Counted from the first letter of the stretch, positions 18,901-33,331 are shown. The stretch: 64,000 nt of DNA from Litomosoides sigmodontis (GCA_963070105.1 OY718805.1:3530001-3594000), one strand, 5' to 3'. The notes: generated from the letters alone by a model not told the origin. Numbers and translations are program-made.

Positions 18901-19552
18901 TATTATTTATTATTATTTATTATTATTTATTATTATTTATTATTATTTATTATTATTTATTATTATTTATTATTATTTATTATTATTTATTATTATTTAT
19001 TATTATTTGTTATTACTTATTATTATTTATTATTATCATTATTTATTATTATTATTAAATTTATTATTAATTATTATTATTAATTTATTACTATTATTAA
19101 ATTATTACTATTACCATGATCACCATTATTACTATTATTATTACAATTATTACTATCATTATTACTGTTATTATTGTTAATTATTATATTATAATTAAAA
19201 ATACTGACTAAACGAAGTAAAATAATGTAATAAATTGTAGCTTTATGTAAATGTAGAAAATTTTGTGGAAATGAATAAAATAAAATTAAATTTTTTAATT
19301 TAATTTTGTCTCTTTTTCTTTAAAATTCTTTTATATTTGAAGAATTAAAAAGAGAAATGAATATAAACAAAACAAAAAAAATGGTAGTTTTACCGGAAGA
19401 ATTAATGATGAGAGAATTGAAAGGATAGATGGATGGATGGATGGATGGATGGATGGATAAGCAGATGTGCTATAATAATATACTGCAGGTGATTGCAAAG
19501 TCCCTCGAAAAGTATGCAAATATATGAATTTGCACTGAAGGAGTGATATTTG

Positions 19553-19590
<38 letters not shown>

Positions 19591-21532
19591 TCATCGAAGA
19601 TAGTGGAGAAGGATGAATGAATGAGGGAGCGGAGACTCTTCCGCAAACATCTGCCCTCTTTCCGCCGATGACCGGTCATGTCTTTTGTTGACAATTCACA
19701 TGTCACCACATCAATTGATAGATATGCAAGCTAATCCGACAGTAGCCATTCATTAATTCATAGATGAAAATATTTGGAAGAGTGAAAAAAAAAACAAGAA
19801 GGCAAAGATATGTGTAGGTAAATTAAGTTCACTAAAAAAAATGCTATAAAAGGACAATTTCATTTATTTCATTTAAATATCAACCAATTTATTCTCAAAA
19901 TTTACATGCAATAAGAGAAGTTTTATTTAATAAATATGAAATATTGCATAAATTGTGGTTGGGTTGTTTGAGAAAACAAACAGAATGACCTATTTAATTA
20001 TTTTCAAATATCCATATTTCCACCGAGTATTCTCCCCATCCCTCCCCCACCTCCTCCTCCTTCCCCCCCCCCCCCCTCCTCCTTCTCTTTTCTTCGTTCA
20101 TCATTTCGTGACACAATAAATGGAAATGACTTTACAAAAGGTATCCGACACTCTTTGGGACAATAAATGTACCTCACTCGTCATAATTATTCAAACGAAT
20201 GTATGTAGGTAATTATCAAAATTTTATCCAATGATTTTTTCTCATTTTAATTTAATGAAATTATTAATTGCTAATTATGAAAGATTTGTAAATTTATCTT
20301 ACCATACATTTTTCCTTCATCACTGAGTATAATTTTCCGTCTACCACATGGTGGATAAATTTGTAACGCTTCTTGAAATGCCTTAAAATTTAATTTAGAA
20401 ATTATAAAATATTATTTTGTAGGAAATATTTTAATTGCTATAGCACATGAGCATTTAACAGTACTAAAATAGCACGCTGAAAATAATACCTGGTCAATGT
20501 CAGGTGACCAAACTCCTTCAGCATCCGCGGATAGATCAGTAGCTGAGGAGCTAGCCTGTGCTGGTTCGCCAACATTTGCCTGATCACCAGCGGTAGGAGA
20601 TAGCTAAAACGAAGTCTAAATTACTTTGCAAAAAAAAAAAATCAAAATTTTTTCCAGCTCGTTTTCTCGTTTGGAAATAATAAATTAATCACTAATTTAA
20701 AAATTTGAAATATATCAATTAATCGTGTGAACTACATAGAATTCATTTTAACTTAACTTAGAATTTTTTAAGAACTTAGAATTTAACTTAGAATTTATAT
20801 TAACTTAGAATTTTAACTTTATTAAATCAAAAGTAAATGTTTTAATAAAGTTAAAAAAGTTAAAGTTTATTTTTTGAGAAAAGACATCTGAAACACATTT
20901 CAAATATTTTACAATGCTTTATCCATTATTACATGAAACAAATTATTTCAACTATAAATTTCAGTAGAAGTCAATCCATCAAAGTTATATTATCATTAAT
21001 TGTTATTAATAAAATGCATGAATAGTACAAGTAAAATTTAGGAAGCGTTGTTATGTCAAAAAATTACAAAATCAAAATATAATCGAAAATTTTAAAATAC
21101 TTTGAAATTGACAACGAACAAATAAAATGCAAATTTGCAAGTTGCATTCAAATTTCACCTGATTAATAATAGACTGTCCGTTCATTTGCCAGATGTTTGG
21201 TTTCTGATCTAATGGTGAACCAGCTGACCTGAAAAGACAATGATGCTGTTAGTGATATACATATCATTAAATGATACGATAAATGTAAGCGATTAGGAGT
21301 TAATACAATAATATCACTTAATGCGTTTCAAATATATTCAACTCTAATTTAGGCATAACCATTGAACTTTAATCTTTCATAACTCGTTTAGGATAGCCTT
21401 ATGAATTTTAGACTAAATTAAAAATCTAAAAATGAGCAAATTATTATACCTATTGGAAGCGATATCATCGTTAGATGAAGCGGCTGATGAGAGAATGTGT
21501 CGTTGGGCACCAAGCACTTCTTCCTGATTCAT
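13021..21532 (-). CDS. egl-44: TEAD / scalloped-family transcription factor (EGL-44-like)
   Basis: TEAD proteins bind M-CAT sites in the nucleus and act through Vestigial/YAP-type partners. Ten exons fit in phase: 21450-21532, 21159-21228, 20490-20603, 20303-20381, 15933-16060, 15410-15648, 15077-15299, 13872-14111, 13452-13604, 13021-13131, giving 479 residues. The TEA domain (about 82-157) reads [45 protein letters not shown] and [17 protein letters not shown]. The C-terminal cofactor-binding domain (about 275-479) has [29 protein letters not shown] (with the cysteine lipidated in vertebrate TEADs), [11 protein letters not shown] and [13 protein letters not shown] short asparagine run (AAC repeats) precedes it. 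The chosen ATG sits directly behind a TTGCAG acceptor, so trans-splicing or an upstream 5' exon is likely. The DNA-binding domain is split by a 4.2-kb intron. Confidence 0.95.
15833..15932 (-). repeat. (CA)n/(UG)n tract abutting the TEA-exon donor
   Basis: Compound CA repeats on the plus strand read as UG repeats in the TEAD pre-mRNA. They begin right at the weak donor GTGCGT (15927-15932) of the exon encoding the second half of the TEA domain, and fill about a third of a 284-base intron. UG tracts beside donors are bound by CELF- and TDP-43-type proteins in animals, so a splicing role is possible but inferred. Confidence 0.8.
18370..19080. repeat. 10-bp satellite in a TEAD intron
   Basis: The unit TATTATTTAT repeats almost perfectly from about 18530 to 19010, with degraded copies on both sides (Gs and Cs scattered at 18440-18530 and 19005-19040) and an ATT-rich tail to about 19190. 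Because the unit is 10 bases, all three frames stay open and translate as a ten-residue I/Y/L/F cycle. These frames are artefacts. Confidence 0.97.
19425..19459. repeat. (GGAT)n microsatellite
   Basis: About eight copies of GGAT in the large TEAD intron. A (GA)n run follows at 19555-19588. Confidence 0.95.
20033..20086. repeat. C/T-rich tract, G-rich on the TEAD sense strand
   Basis: Clusters of CCC, CCCCC and a run of 14 C lie in an otherwise AT-rich intron. On the minus strand, which is the sense strand of TEAD, this gives several G-runs of three or more, meeting the usual pattern for a G-quadruplex. It begins about 215 bases into the intron after the TEA-domain donor at 20302. Confidence 0.85.
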
Positions 21533-23316
21533 CTGCAAGTATCACACTTTCTTTGTGGCTGTTCATTTTACCGCCTTCAACCGTATTTTATTCAACTTGC
21601 TTAATGGGTTTTTAGTTCTGACTGAAATTAACTAATCCGATGAAGTTATGAACGATAGGAGTTGAAATTCATTTCCGCAAAAATTCATCCACAAAATAAT
21701 CTTGCATATTTAATTAGGCGAAAAAAAATGAATATTTCATTCTCAAAAATTGATAAATTTTAGTAAATTACAGGCAAACAAAAATTAAACAAACGAAATA
21801 AAATTAAAAGTTAGTATAATGACCAAAAATTAAAAATTCAAATTTAGCTTTGCTGAAAAGCACTTCAAACGAAGAGAATTACAAATTGTATGTGTCAGAT
21901 TAGAAGACAATGGCTGAGAAGAGTTAATTACTTCGATTCATACAGTCATCAATTATTGAATTTATTTTCAGCTAACTGCTAAACAACTGATGTGCACACT
22001 CCTTTTTGGAAAATTCATGCAATATTTTTTTTTTTTGTAAATGATCGATCGACTACCTGATCGTTTTAATTCAACCCAATTAATATTTCGAAAACCTTAA
22101 CCCATTATTTGCCTTCCCTTTGCTCTTTCCTTAATCCTTCAGATAAGCTCAGGTCTATCGTAAAAATTGAAAAATCATAATTATGAAATTTGAAACAATC
22201 AATATTATACGATAAAATTTAGATATATTAAATAAATGCAAAATTTTGCTCCAAATCCCTTTGCTAATTGCACTAATTTGTGCTTCTAAAATTTACAAAT
22301 GCGTTCATGGCGAGAGCATTACATAATTTTGAAATGTCACCAAGAACTCTGAAAGAATTAAAAAGCATCTCTGCACCTCAAATTTTACGGTTAAAATAGT
22401 TTTAAAAAATTTTATTTCAATTAAACTTTATGATAGGTAGGTTGATGAATTCAATTTTCGCTTAAAATGCAAAAAATCATTGATGATTTTAATTGAATTT
22501 TAGCAGTACCGTATATGTGATATAGTATTTGCAATGCAATGAGTGTATTTAGTATTGTAATTTCCCCTTTGCATTCATTTAAAATAAACTGCTACCGCTA
22601 AAACATCCTATTTTTCCATTTTCATTCTTTGATTTGATTTAGCTTTTTTTTTTCAAATATATACTTTATTAAATAAGAATTAATACACACCTATTAGTAA
22701 TCATCAAATTACACCTAACAAAATTCTAAAAAAAATATTAAATTAAATTAAATACTGTAATCACTAGCATTATCGTATAATTGGATGACAGTAGTAACCG
22801 CTACTGTAGTTACTGTTTATTCCCATCTTTGACGCTTTATTACTGCAAAATATTCCATTGATTATTATCACTTTTGCTCTTTCGTTTTTTTTTTGTTTTC
22901 TTTTTTTGCATTTTTTTTTTCTAAATTACTTGCTTATTTTAAATTTAGAAGGAATAAAAAGGAAAAAATGGCTAATTAATAAACTGCTAACGTTCACTCC
23001 TTCGTTGTTATCATTTCGATTGATTTTCTCAAAGTGAAAGTTAGTTGTGATGTGAGACATTTTGTTCATCGTATTTTCCAATGGAATATTATCAGCGCTA
23101 ACTGCTTGCTAACTAACTATTCATCGTTTTAATGATCGATGAGTGAATGATTTGAAATGATTGAAATTTGTTTCATCGCTAAATTTGTTGAGTGTGAAAA
23201 GAAGGTGAAAGAGAATGCGGCACATCATCGACCTCTAAGCTTCCAATCACAGATAGGTAAATGATGGATAGAGCAGTATGAGTAGGATTAGTTGTGTGTG
23301 AATTGAAAGAAGTTAG
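21533..23316. other. Upstream region of the TEAD coding start
   Basis: About 1.8 kb of AT-rich sequence with no coding frame of interest. It is either promoter or, if the exon ending at 24074 is real, the first intron of TEAD. Confidence 0.5.
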
Positions 23317-23401
<85 letters not shown>

Positions 23402-23402
23402 C
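23317..23402. repeat. (CAA)n microsatellite
   Basis: About 28 copies of CAA, with a single G near the end. It is followed by ATGATA-rich sequence and (CT)n runs at 23501-23537. Confidence 0.97.
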
Positions 23403-23739
23403 GGCAACAAACAAATGATAATAGTTTGATAATGATAGTGATAACGATGATAATGATATAGGTAATGATAATTGTAACTTCCTTCTCAGCAAAATATCTC
23501 GCTTTCTCTCCCTCTCTCTCTCCCTCTCTCTCGCTCTATCTGCTATCATATGTGATCTTTTACAACTATCTTTGCAGTCTTATCACGTACAAGAAATCAT
23601 CTTTTACATTAATTTCATCTTCAACAAATCAATCATTCATCACTGTAATGAGGCAATCTTGCCTGATAACTCTTCCAATTCTGTGTCTATCATCAATTTT
23701 ACGTGTGTTACATCCTCCTTCTCTCACTTCTCACTCTTC

Positions 23740-24060
23740 CTCTCTCGCTCTCCCCCCTCCCAGTGGAAAATGTTATGGTGGGCATTTGACGGAGGAAATT
23801 TAGCAAGTGAACTAAATGAGTGTTAATGGTGGACGTGGACCTTTTAGATTATAATAATTATCAACGATCATCATCGTCACAAGCAATAGTAGCAAACAGG
23901 TTAGCGGTGAGGAATAGAGCCATTTTAGGGAGCACAAAAGGTGCGCTTGCTGATTTTAATGGTCGTGGCGGTGATGACGGTGATGGCGGTGATGGCGGTG
24001 CTGATGATGACGATGATGATTTTGGTAGTTTTTGCCGGCGTTGCTGATTCATCGCTTCCC
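23740..24060. other. GC-elevated patch upstream of TEAD
   Basis: GC content rises clearly, with GGTGATGGCGG repeats at about 23964-24000. Frames are open on both strands (a Gly/Asp-rich one on plus, a Ser/Pro-rich one on minus), which is expected for a GC-rich simple repeat. I see no family match. It lies next to the candidate TEAD 5' exon and could be promoter or untranslated sequence. Confidence 0.45.
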
Positions 24061-24073
24061 AAACGTTACTTAC

Positions 24074-24119
24074 CATAGAGCAGCAGTTAGTGTACGAAGA
24101 GACACCCTTTTTCAAAATG
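24074..24119 (-). other. egl-44: Candidate 5' exon of the TEAD gene
   Basis: On the minus strand a strong donor GTAAGT (24068-24073) follows ...CTGCTCTATG. Joined to the acceptor at 21533 it would give a 5' exon ending in ATG, in phase with the ATG that opens the first sure coding exon. The 5' limit shown is arbitrary, placed at the edge of the CT repeat. No transcript evidence is available, so this is inference from splice signals and gene order. Confidence 0.35.
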
Positions 24120-24124
24120 CTCTT

Positions 24125-24137
24125 CTCTTTCTCCCTC

Positions 24138-24171
<34 letters not shown>

Positions 24172-24176
24172 TCTCT
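24125..24176. repeat. (CT)n / GAGA tract
   Basis: A CT-repeat block with short interruptions, GAGAGA on the minus strand. It lies just upstream of the candidate TEAD 5' exon, so it could be a promoter-proximal GAGA tract, but similar tracts occur throughout 23.5-35.7 kb. Confidence 0.9.
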
Positions 24177-24952
24177 TGATCGTTCGTTTGTTGCTCAAAA
24201 TCTTTTCTTAGTTTAAAAAAAAAAAAAAACTTGTTGGAACTATCACGCCATCATCCTTTAAGTTATTTTATTTTAAATCGATGATGATGAAAAGGCACAA
24301 TTTATGAACTGGAAATTGGATGAAAATTTTGTGATGAAATAACCTAATTTTCAAATATGCATATATTATCTCATTTTTAATTTTAAAGAGAAAAAAATGT
24401 TTGCCTAACATTTCCATTATTTATTAAAGCAATTTTCGATTAAATTTTTTTTACTACTTTTTTTCATGAAATTTATAAGAAATAAATAAAAAAACAGCAA
24501 AAAAATACTATTAAAATTTTTTCACAAATAAAAATTTTCCAAAAAAAAATTCATCCCATTTGTTGTTAAGAAAAAGAGAGGAAAGGAAGAAATAAAAAAG
24601 ATATCATAGTTTTTCATCATTGAAAACTTACTAATTACATTTTCACAATATTATATTATATTAGTATTTCAAAAAAAAATACAAAAAATTATGGCATTAC
24701 CAATAGTTGAAATTTTTCAATTCTTCTTCAGTCGTAAGGCTAAAAACAGCAATCACTGAAGATTAATTGTTTCAAGTTTCAATCATTATTAAATGCTGAA
24801 ATTTTGTAATAGCAACAATTGTTCTATGATCTTTAGGATTTTTTTTTTTTTAAAAAAAATTCATTCATTTATCCTCAATAATTGTAAACAATCTATGAAT
24901 AATATAATCAAAAAAATTTCTGCTTTCCACATATAACTACTATTGTTGGAAA

Positions 24953-26119
<1,167 letters not shown>

Positions 26120-29100
26120 TATCATGATCACTATTACTACTGAAATGATAGAGGTCATTGCAGTTATGCTACTGTTTTCCAAGCATAAAAATGCACTAAT
26201 TTCCAAAAGTGTTATTAAATTAAAATAATTTCACTTAGATTAACGGTTCAAAATATCATTACAATTAATTCTGATTCAATGAATTTTTTGCAAAATGAAG
26301 TTTTAAAAAAATTTAATCGCTTACTGTTGCTTTCTTTATTTGTTACAAAAAAAAAATGAAAACAAAAAGCAGTTGAGGAAATAATTTTTTTTGTAATCGA
26401 AATTTTAGGATCAACGAACCATGAATCATTGATCTGATCAGATTATGAAACGATGAATGCAACAGTTAGAGTGCAACGTTTGATGCATCAATTGCCGTGT
26501 GAAATTACTAGTTCAATTCATTTGTCTTCCTACAACTTACAATTACTTTAAATTATTTGTTAACTATAATTAATTATATTGATTAATTGCAAATTTTGAA
26601 ATAATACTTTTTTTGCATACTATTAATGTGGTAAGGTAATAACTTCTTTAAATTATCTTTGCACAGATGGAGAAGCTCAATGAATATTAACGATCATCGA
26701 ATTGCGTTGAAACGCAAATAAAGTAACCGATCAATGGAACTAACCTATTTTAGTGGTTAAGTAAACAGTACACACACACACACACACACACCAACACCCA
26801 CACACAAGTACTATCCAGTGTTTAATACTTTACATTCATATACGAAACTTACAATGTCAACTTAAATTCTAAAAAATTTCGTCCACCAAGTTGTAATTTA
26901 TAACTCTCATCATGCATACTAACTAATTGATATTTGAAATAATAATGATACGTTGGATTTTCCTTCAACTAATTTTCACCAAACAGCGACTAACATGCGA
27001 TCGATCAACCAATCGATTGATCGATCGGTCAATCGGTCAATCTGTCAGATCGATCAATATTTACATATATCCATATGTAAATATTTTACAACAACAAAGT
27101 ATACTTTGATATCAATCATTCATATTCATCAATAATTAAAACCATTCGTATGCAAAAAAAGAAAAGGAAAAAACAAATTAGAGCAAGAAAAAAATTTTCC
27201 ATTAAATATTTTCCCCCTTTTTTTTCCAAAATTTTCTTCAAATTCAATCACAAACAATTCTAAATTTAAATTCTTTTAATTAACTCATCTCCCTTTCTCT
27301 CTCTCTCCCTCCCTTTGTTCAATTTGATACAATTTAAATTAATTAAATTTTTCGTCATTTTTTTGTTTTATTAATTCCATTGCTACTAAACTGCTTTCAG
27401 TTTTGCATGAATTAATCAGTAAAATAGTATGAATCATTTTATCAATTACAAAAAGCTACAAATTACAACTATCAAAGTTACAGTTTAAATTCTTTTCATA
27501 TCAAAAAGAAAGAAAGAAAGAAAGAGCTGTTTTTCCCCTTATCACAAATAATTACAACTTTTCAATATTTCAATTGTAACATTTCACGTATCGATGACGC
27601 ATTTATGAGAAGGAATTCATCTCTTCCTTGCCATTTTCCTTCCTTCCTTCCTTCCTTCCATCCTTCCTTTCTCCCTTCCTCCCTTCGTTCCTTCCAAAAA
27701 TCTTATAAATGCAAATTACCAAAGGTACTCTTTCCTTTTTTTTTTTCATCCTTTCATTCTTTCCAATATTTCCTTCCTTCATTTCTCTCTCTCTCTCCCT
27801 CTCTCACTCTCTCTACTACCTACTACAATGAAGTGGAAAATTTTCATCATCCAATCCAATTAATAACAAATTATCAATGCTTCTCATTACCCTTTCATAA
27901 ATGCTACACCTCTTATTCAAAAATGGTGTAACAGTTTTGAAAATTGAAAAGCATTTCAAAATATTCATTCCTTCCCATATCGATACACACACACGCACAC
28001 ACACACACACACATACACACAGACACACAGACACACACACACATACACATATATGCGCACACATACACATACATAATACATACGCGCTTAGATACACGTA
28101 CATTCACACACGTACATAGGAACGCACACATACGTATAGATGAGCAAATCAACGAATGATTTGGTAATTTAGAGAGATACAGAGAGGCATGCATACATAG
28201 GAAGAGGGAGCAGATTCGTACAGAAGTTTTGCTTCAAAATACAAACTTTAGTGGTAGAGGACGATGCCGAAGATGTTCATGGACTGCATTGATTGATATT
28301 TTTGTTTTCTTTTATTCAACAGTGACTCTGAGTTAGAAAGAAAGAAGGAGAGAGAGAGAGAGAGAGAGGAAAAAAACAAAAACGAAATTGAACTGCCCTG
28401 TGAACTCGTTTCCTCTTCCCATCCTATCTTATCATTTTTTCATTCAACGATGTACTCACTTTTTTTTTAAAAAAAAAAAAAAAAGAACTTGAACCAAAGA
28501 TGATGAAATGAAATAAAATGAAGCGAAACTTCTCTCTCTCTCTTTCTCTCTCTCATCCTCATCTTATCAATCTCTATCATTTCGTCATAAAAGGTTTCAT
28601 TTCTTCGTTATCTTTTCATTCTGTCAAAATTAGTTTTAAAAAAAAATCATTTTGCAATTTGCTATATTATAAATTAATGGAAAAGATAGGGTCAAAGTGA
28701 AGGAGAAGAGGGAGAGAAAGGTCAAGGTAGAGAGATTTGAAGAGAGAAATGAAATGAAGTCAAGACTTGTATGGATAAACATGGAGAATATTTTGTAATT
28801 AATTGTTGCACTAAATAAAACATTTATTTAAAAAATGACCGTTAAGAGGAGAGAAAGGAGGAGAAAGGGAGAGAGAGAGAGAGAGAGATAAGAAATGAGA
28901 AAGGAGAGAGAGAAAAGGAAGAAGAAATTACTTGCTGTCACTGGACAGGTCAAAATTACGCTTATAATAGTCAAGTTAAAAGATAAACTTGAAAATTTTA
29001 ACAAAAATAGAAATTTTAAATAATTAACGAATTAGGTGATAGTAGCAATTTCAGCTGTTAAATAACTGAAAATTCCATAAAAAACATGCAATTTCTCAAT

Positions 29101-29505
29101 CTATGCAAAATCATACGAAAGAAATGAGAAAAAGGAGCAGCAGCTTAATTTCACTCTCACACTTATAACTCGCATTTTATCCTACCAATCTTAAATTCAA
29201 CCATTCATCAGCTGCGGTGATAGCATGATAACAAATTGATAATAATGGTTCGTTTAAATTCTTCTTTCAATCCATCAACTCACAAGAACTCATTAGCGCT
29301 ATTGGCGCCTGAATAATTTCATCATTTTAAAGCTATACATAATAGCTGTTGTGTGTGTGTGTGTGTGTGTGATTTCGTTAGCATTTTGAAATGAATGAAT
29401 GCATTAGTAACATTTCTGACAGTTTGATAAAATTCATGCAAAACACATTTACCACCATACAGACATCTCTTACACAAAAGAGCTGCACTATATAGAGGTA
29501 CGGTG

Positions 29506-29559
29506 CAGGTAGCACAGCTAGGTATACAGGTAATAAGTGTACAGGTATTGCAACAGGTA
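29506..29559 (+). promoter_or_regulatory. Cluster of four CAGGTA words
   Basis: CAGGTA occurs at 29506, 29527, 29542 and 29554. CAGGTR is the core bound by ZEB and Snail-type zinc fingers in animals. Four copies in 54 bp stand out from the AT-rich surroundings, but binding is not shown. Confidence 0.35.
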
Positions 29560-32279
29560 CACAAATGAAGGATATAATATATAGCTTTGGTGAAATTTAA
29601 TATTTTTGTAGTGAAATTTAAGTTTCTTTTATTTACAACTGTAAACAACAAGACCAGAAATGGCAGGCAGAAAGAGTGAAGATGAATGAATCAAATTGAA
29701 TGAGTGGACAGTAGCAGCAGACAGACAAAGCATTGGACAGAGAAACATGCTGAAAATGATGATGGATGGTTTATTTCTCACAGAGAGGAGGAGATAGGAG
29801 GGCGACTGTTTTGATCAGGTCATTGAAGGGCAAACGAAAGAGAGGCCGTTTGAAATGAAATGAAAGCAGATGTGAACGTGTGTCAACGATGGACTACACG
29901 CCTACGCTACGCCAATGCATGCGCGCTTATGTTTAAGGTAGTAGCGTCCAAGGGCATTCATTCCATTCCACTTCCTATTGCGCACCATCTAGCAGTGGAA
30001 GTTGTAGTAGTAGTAGTAGCATAGCACAGTAGCGCAGTAGCCACCAAACATCAACGATTATCTTTCATCCATCCATCCGTCCTGCCTCGTCCTCCGGCTA
30101 ACCCCATAAATTTACGAAATGATTGAAAATTCGATTATCAACTACAATCAACTTCAGCAGAGGTGTGGTGTAGTAGTAAAAAAGGAAGCGAAAAGAAAAT
30201 GAAAGAAAAAATGGAAAAAGAGAAAAGAAACATTTCAATCAATGAAGGAAAGAGTACATGAAATATTTCGAAATTTCCATCTATCAAAGAGTAATTTTAA
30301 TGCAATCAAGAATTAGTGAAATTATCTAAGCTTAAATGAGCAAGAAAAAAGGAAAGAAAAAAAAATGAATTATCGAAATAAAACATAGTGACTTTTGGTG
30401 CACGGAATGAATAGCGTAAAAAAAAAAACGCTCATGAAATAATGAATTGAAGAATCCTTATTCAAAACTTCCTCTTATTATCTCATTTTCGACTGCTTTT
30501 TCCCATTTTGAATTATTATTTCAATTAATTTCCTCATTTATAAATTAATTAAACGTTTTTTTCCCTCTCCTCAATCTTTAACTGTGTGAGTTTAAAAAAA
30601 AAATTTTTTATAATATATAAATTACATATATATCACTTCAAAAAAATGTAACTTCACAGAAATATATCAAAAACTTCAATACCACTCTACAACAAAATGA
30701 ATTTCTTTTTAAATTTTAATATGCCATTTTTTAATTTCTAATTTACTTACGATTAATCAAAAACTTTAATAAACAGTAATTTTATTCCTTCTAATGCATC
30801 TCAACCTTACTGTATGTGTATGTGTGTTCAACCTATCAATAAAACGCAATCATATCATTTAATCAAAATTAGCAAGGAAAGCTAATCATAAACACGTGTC
30901 TGCGCTACTGCTTCCGACAACCGATAACATAAAATGGGAAAAATTACTATATACAAATAATAAGGTACGGTAATCTTTCAGTGAGTACTGTATAAATTTA
31001 CTCGAATGAATGCTTTTTTTTTGCACAGAATGATGATGAAGCGTTAAAGGTCAGGAAAAAAAGCACTGATTCTAACCACTTCTTTAGAAAGAGATGTAAG
31101 TATTAAAAATGGAAAAAAAAGGTACTGGTGAAATTGAAAAGACAGTGAAGAGGTTCTTTTCCTCCTTCTTCCTCTCTTCTAATTTCAGTTCATTTAATAT
31201 TTAGAGTGAAATGAATAAAATTCAAAAGAAAAAACATTTTTTTTTGTCCATCGTTATCATGAGATAATGATAGTTACTGTTCAAATAGCTTATCTATATT
31301 TAAATGAATTGAAAAATGATTATTGTTTTAGTTCAAATACAATTGCATTGTTAGCTGTTACGATATGGAATAAGCTCAATCAATAGAGCAGATAACAAGT
31401 ACTACAGTAATAAGCAACCACTTTCTTCTACACATTGAAAAATAAATTAATTGAGTTAAGTAATAAAATTAACTTATTTAATTAATTTTGATACATTTTT
31501 AATCATCAAATATTTATTTTGCTGTTTTTTTTCCTTCAAATAAATTTTTATTGAAAAGTCTTAAAATGAATAAATAATTTAAATAATCAACAATACAAAA
31601 AATTATTTGATAATTTTTTCTTTTCATCAATACAATTTAACAACTAACTCAACGGAATGAAATAATTTAATAGCATAACTCTTTTTTTCTCCGCTTACAA
31701 TTAATCATATACATTCGCAATTTACAACGAAACAAATGAATGATAAGAAATGATAAAGAGTATCATAGCCATTACTTACTACTTATTAGTATCACTCCTT
31801 ATCAGCGTCTTATCCCCTTTGATCCTCTCAACATCTTATTACACCAATCATTCCCTACTAGCTAGAAGTAAAAATTAATAAATGGATTGATAACAATATC
31901 AACTCCTTATCACTGTTGCATCCTATCACTATCGTCCTACGCTAAGGGAGGAAAGAAAAGGAAGAAATACGTGAAAGAGCATAAACTATCTACTGGCTCC
32001 TTGCGTTTTTTTCTCTCAAATTTCTTATCACTAATTAATAGTACTAGAAGGCTTCAGTGTATTTTGATGTGTTCTATCTTAAGCAACAATTGCTTATTAC
32101 GAATCACACACAACACATCCTGAAGCAAAAGCACTTCCGAAACTAATGTTGGCAATGGCGAAACTTCTCCGACACTTTTCTTACCACTCATCATCAATTA
32201 CTCTCCGCATTATTACAACAATTTAACAATCAACGTTATATTTCTTACTTGAATGATAAGAAAGTAAATGTGAGTAGAG

Positions 32280-32325
32280 ACACACACACACACACACGCA
32301 CACGCACGCACGCACGCACGCACAT
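32280..32325. repeat. (CA)n and (CGCA)n microsatellite
   Basis: A CA run passes into about five copies of CGCA. No gene is associated with it. Confidence 0.93.
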
Positions 32326-32690
32326 ACTCACATATATGAAAACAGATAGAGCTCGAGATGTAAATGTTGATCAATCAGGTATGCATGATAAATCATCATC
32401 ATTGTCGAGACATTCGAATATTCTTGTGAATGGACGAAAGAATTAAGAAGAGATAAGACATTTTGAATAAATTTAAATTACTTTTTTTTTCTCCTCCATT
32501 TGGTTAATTAATTAATTGACTAATTGAAGAAAGTGATTAAACCAAAATTGAAATTACTTTTCAGTAGTAGAAATGAGAAAAGAACAAGGAAACAAACAAG
32601 AACTTTTATTTCCTTCATATCTATGTGTATTAGTTTACTATTTCAAAAAGTTTACTTCAACTATAAATTGTAAATGAATGATTGAATGAA

Positions 32691-32691
<1 letters not shown>

Positions 32692-32737
<46 letters not shown>
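32692..32737. repeat. (CA)n microsatellite
   Basis: An uninterrupted CA run of about 46 bases, preceding the CAA/TTG array and the GC island. Confidence 0.97.
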
Positions 32738-32739
<2 letters not shown>

Positions 32740-32920
32740 CATTAACCTACCTTTAGGTGCACGTGTAGCACGCATCAATGCTGTATCCTTTTACCACTTG
32801 TACACGGAAAATCTTCTCGCTTCGGTACCAAATAAATGCAACGATATAGCAGTAAAATTCTTTCTCTTCAAGTGCTACTGTATTCACTGTATTATTGTAC
32901 GAAGAACAGCGATTGTAGGA

Positions 32921-33125
<205 letters not shown>

Positions 33126-33280
33126 GACGCTACAGTGATAGAAGTAGTAAAGTGAGGGGCGCGAAGTCTTTCGCAGTTACGGTCGCAAAGCGGAACGAGC
33201 GAGCGCCCAAGGCTCGAGAACGAACCCTCCGAAAAAGCGACCTCGACGGGACACCACGACACTGCTGAACAGACACGGGT

Positions 33281-33295
33281 GGAATGCGTGGAATG
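33281..33295 (+). promoter_or_regulatory. Tandem TEAD-type motif (GGAATG, 3-bp spacer)
   Basis: GGAATG at 33281-33286 and again at 33290-33295, in the same orientation with a 3-base spacer (CGT). GGAATG is the reverse complement of CATTCC, the M-CAT core that TEAD proteins bind; closely spaced direct repeats of it are known as paired TEAD sites. Use in this genome is inference. Confidence 0.4.
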
Positions 33296-33331
33296 AGCAT
33301 GAAGAATTCCTGTAACGCTTGCAATCTCATA

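Larger units (their letters stand above)
16061..20302 (-). other. 4.2-kb intron inside the TEA domain
   Basis: The intron separates the exon ending in MYG from the exon starting [10 protein letters not shown]. It holds a 10-bp satellite, GGAT and GA microsatellites and a C/T-rich tract described separately. No coding exon was found inside it. Confidence 0.85.

Noticed and set aside
18291..19180. Overlapping 215-255-residue frames of I/Y/L/F
   Set aside because: The 10-bp satellite lacks stops in all three frames; the ten-residue cycle shows the cause. It lies in a TEAD intron.
23820..24115. Gly/Asp-rich (plus) and Ser/Pro-rich (minus) frames
   Set aside because: Both overlap the same GC-rich simple repeat, and neither shows a known motif. 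A strong donor inside the minus frame argues for an exon boundary there.
27816..28194. Thr-His and Cys-Val frames at 27.8-28.2 kb
   Set aside because: Products of CA repeats.
29322..29651. Cysteine-rich 109-codon minus-strand frame
   Set aside because: The cysteines come from repeated plus-strand CAGGTA/ACAGGT words and the start is a TG repeat; no signal peptide or known cysteine pattern.
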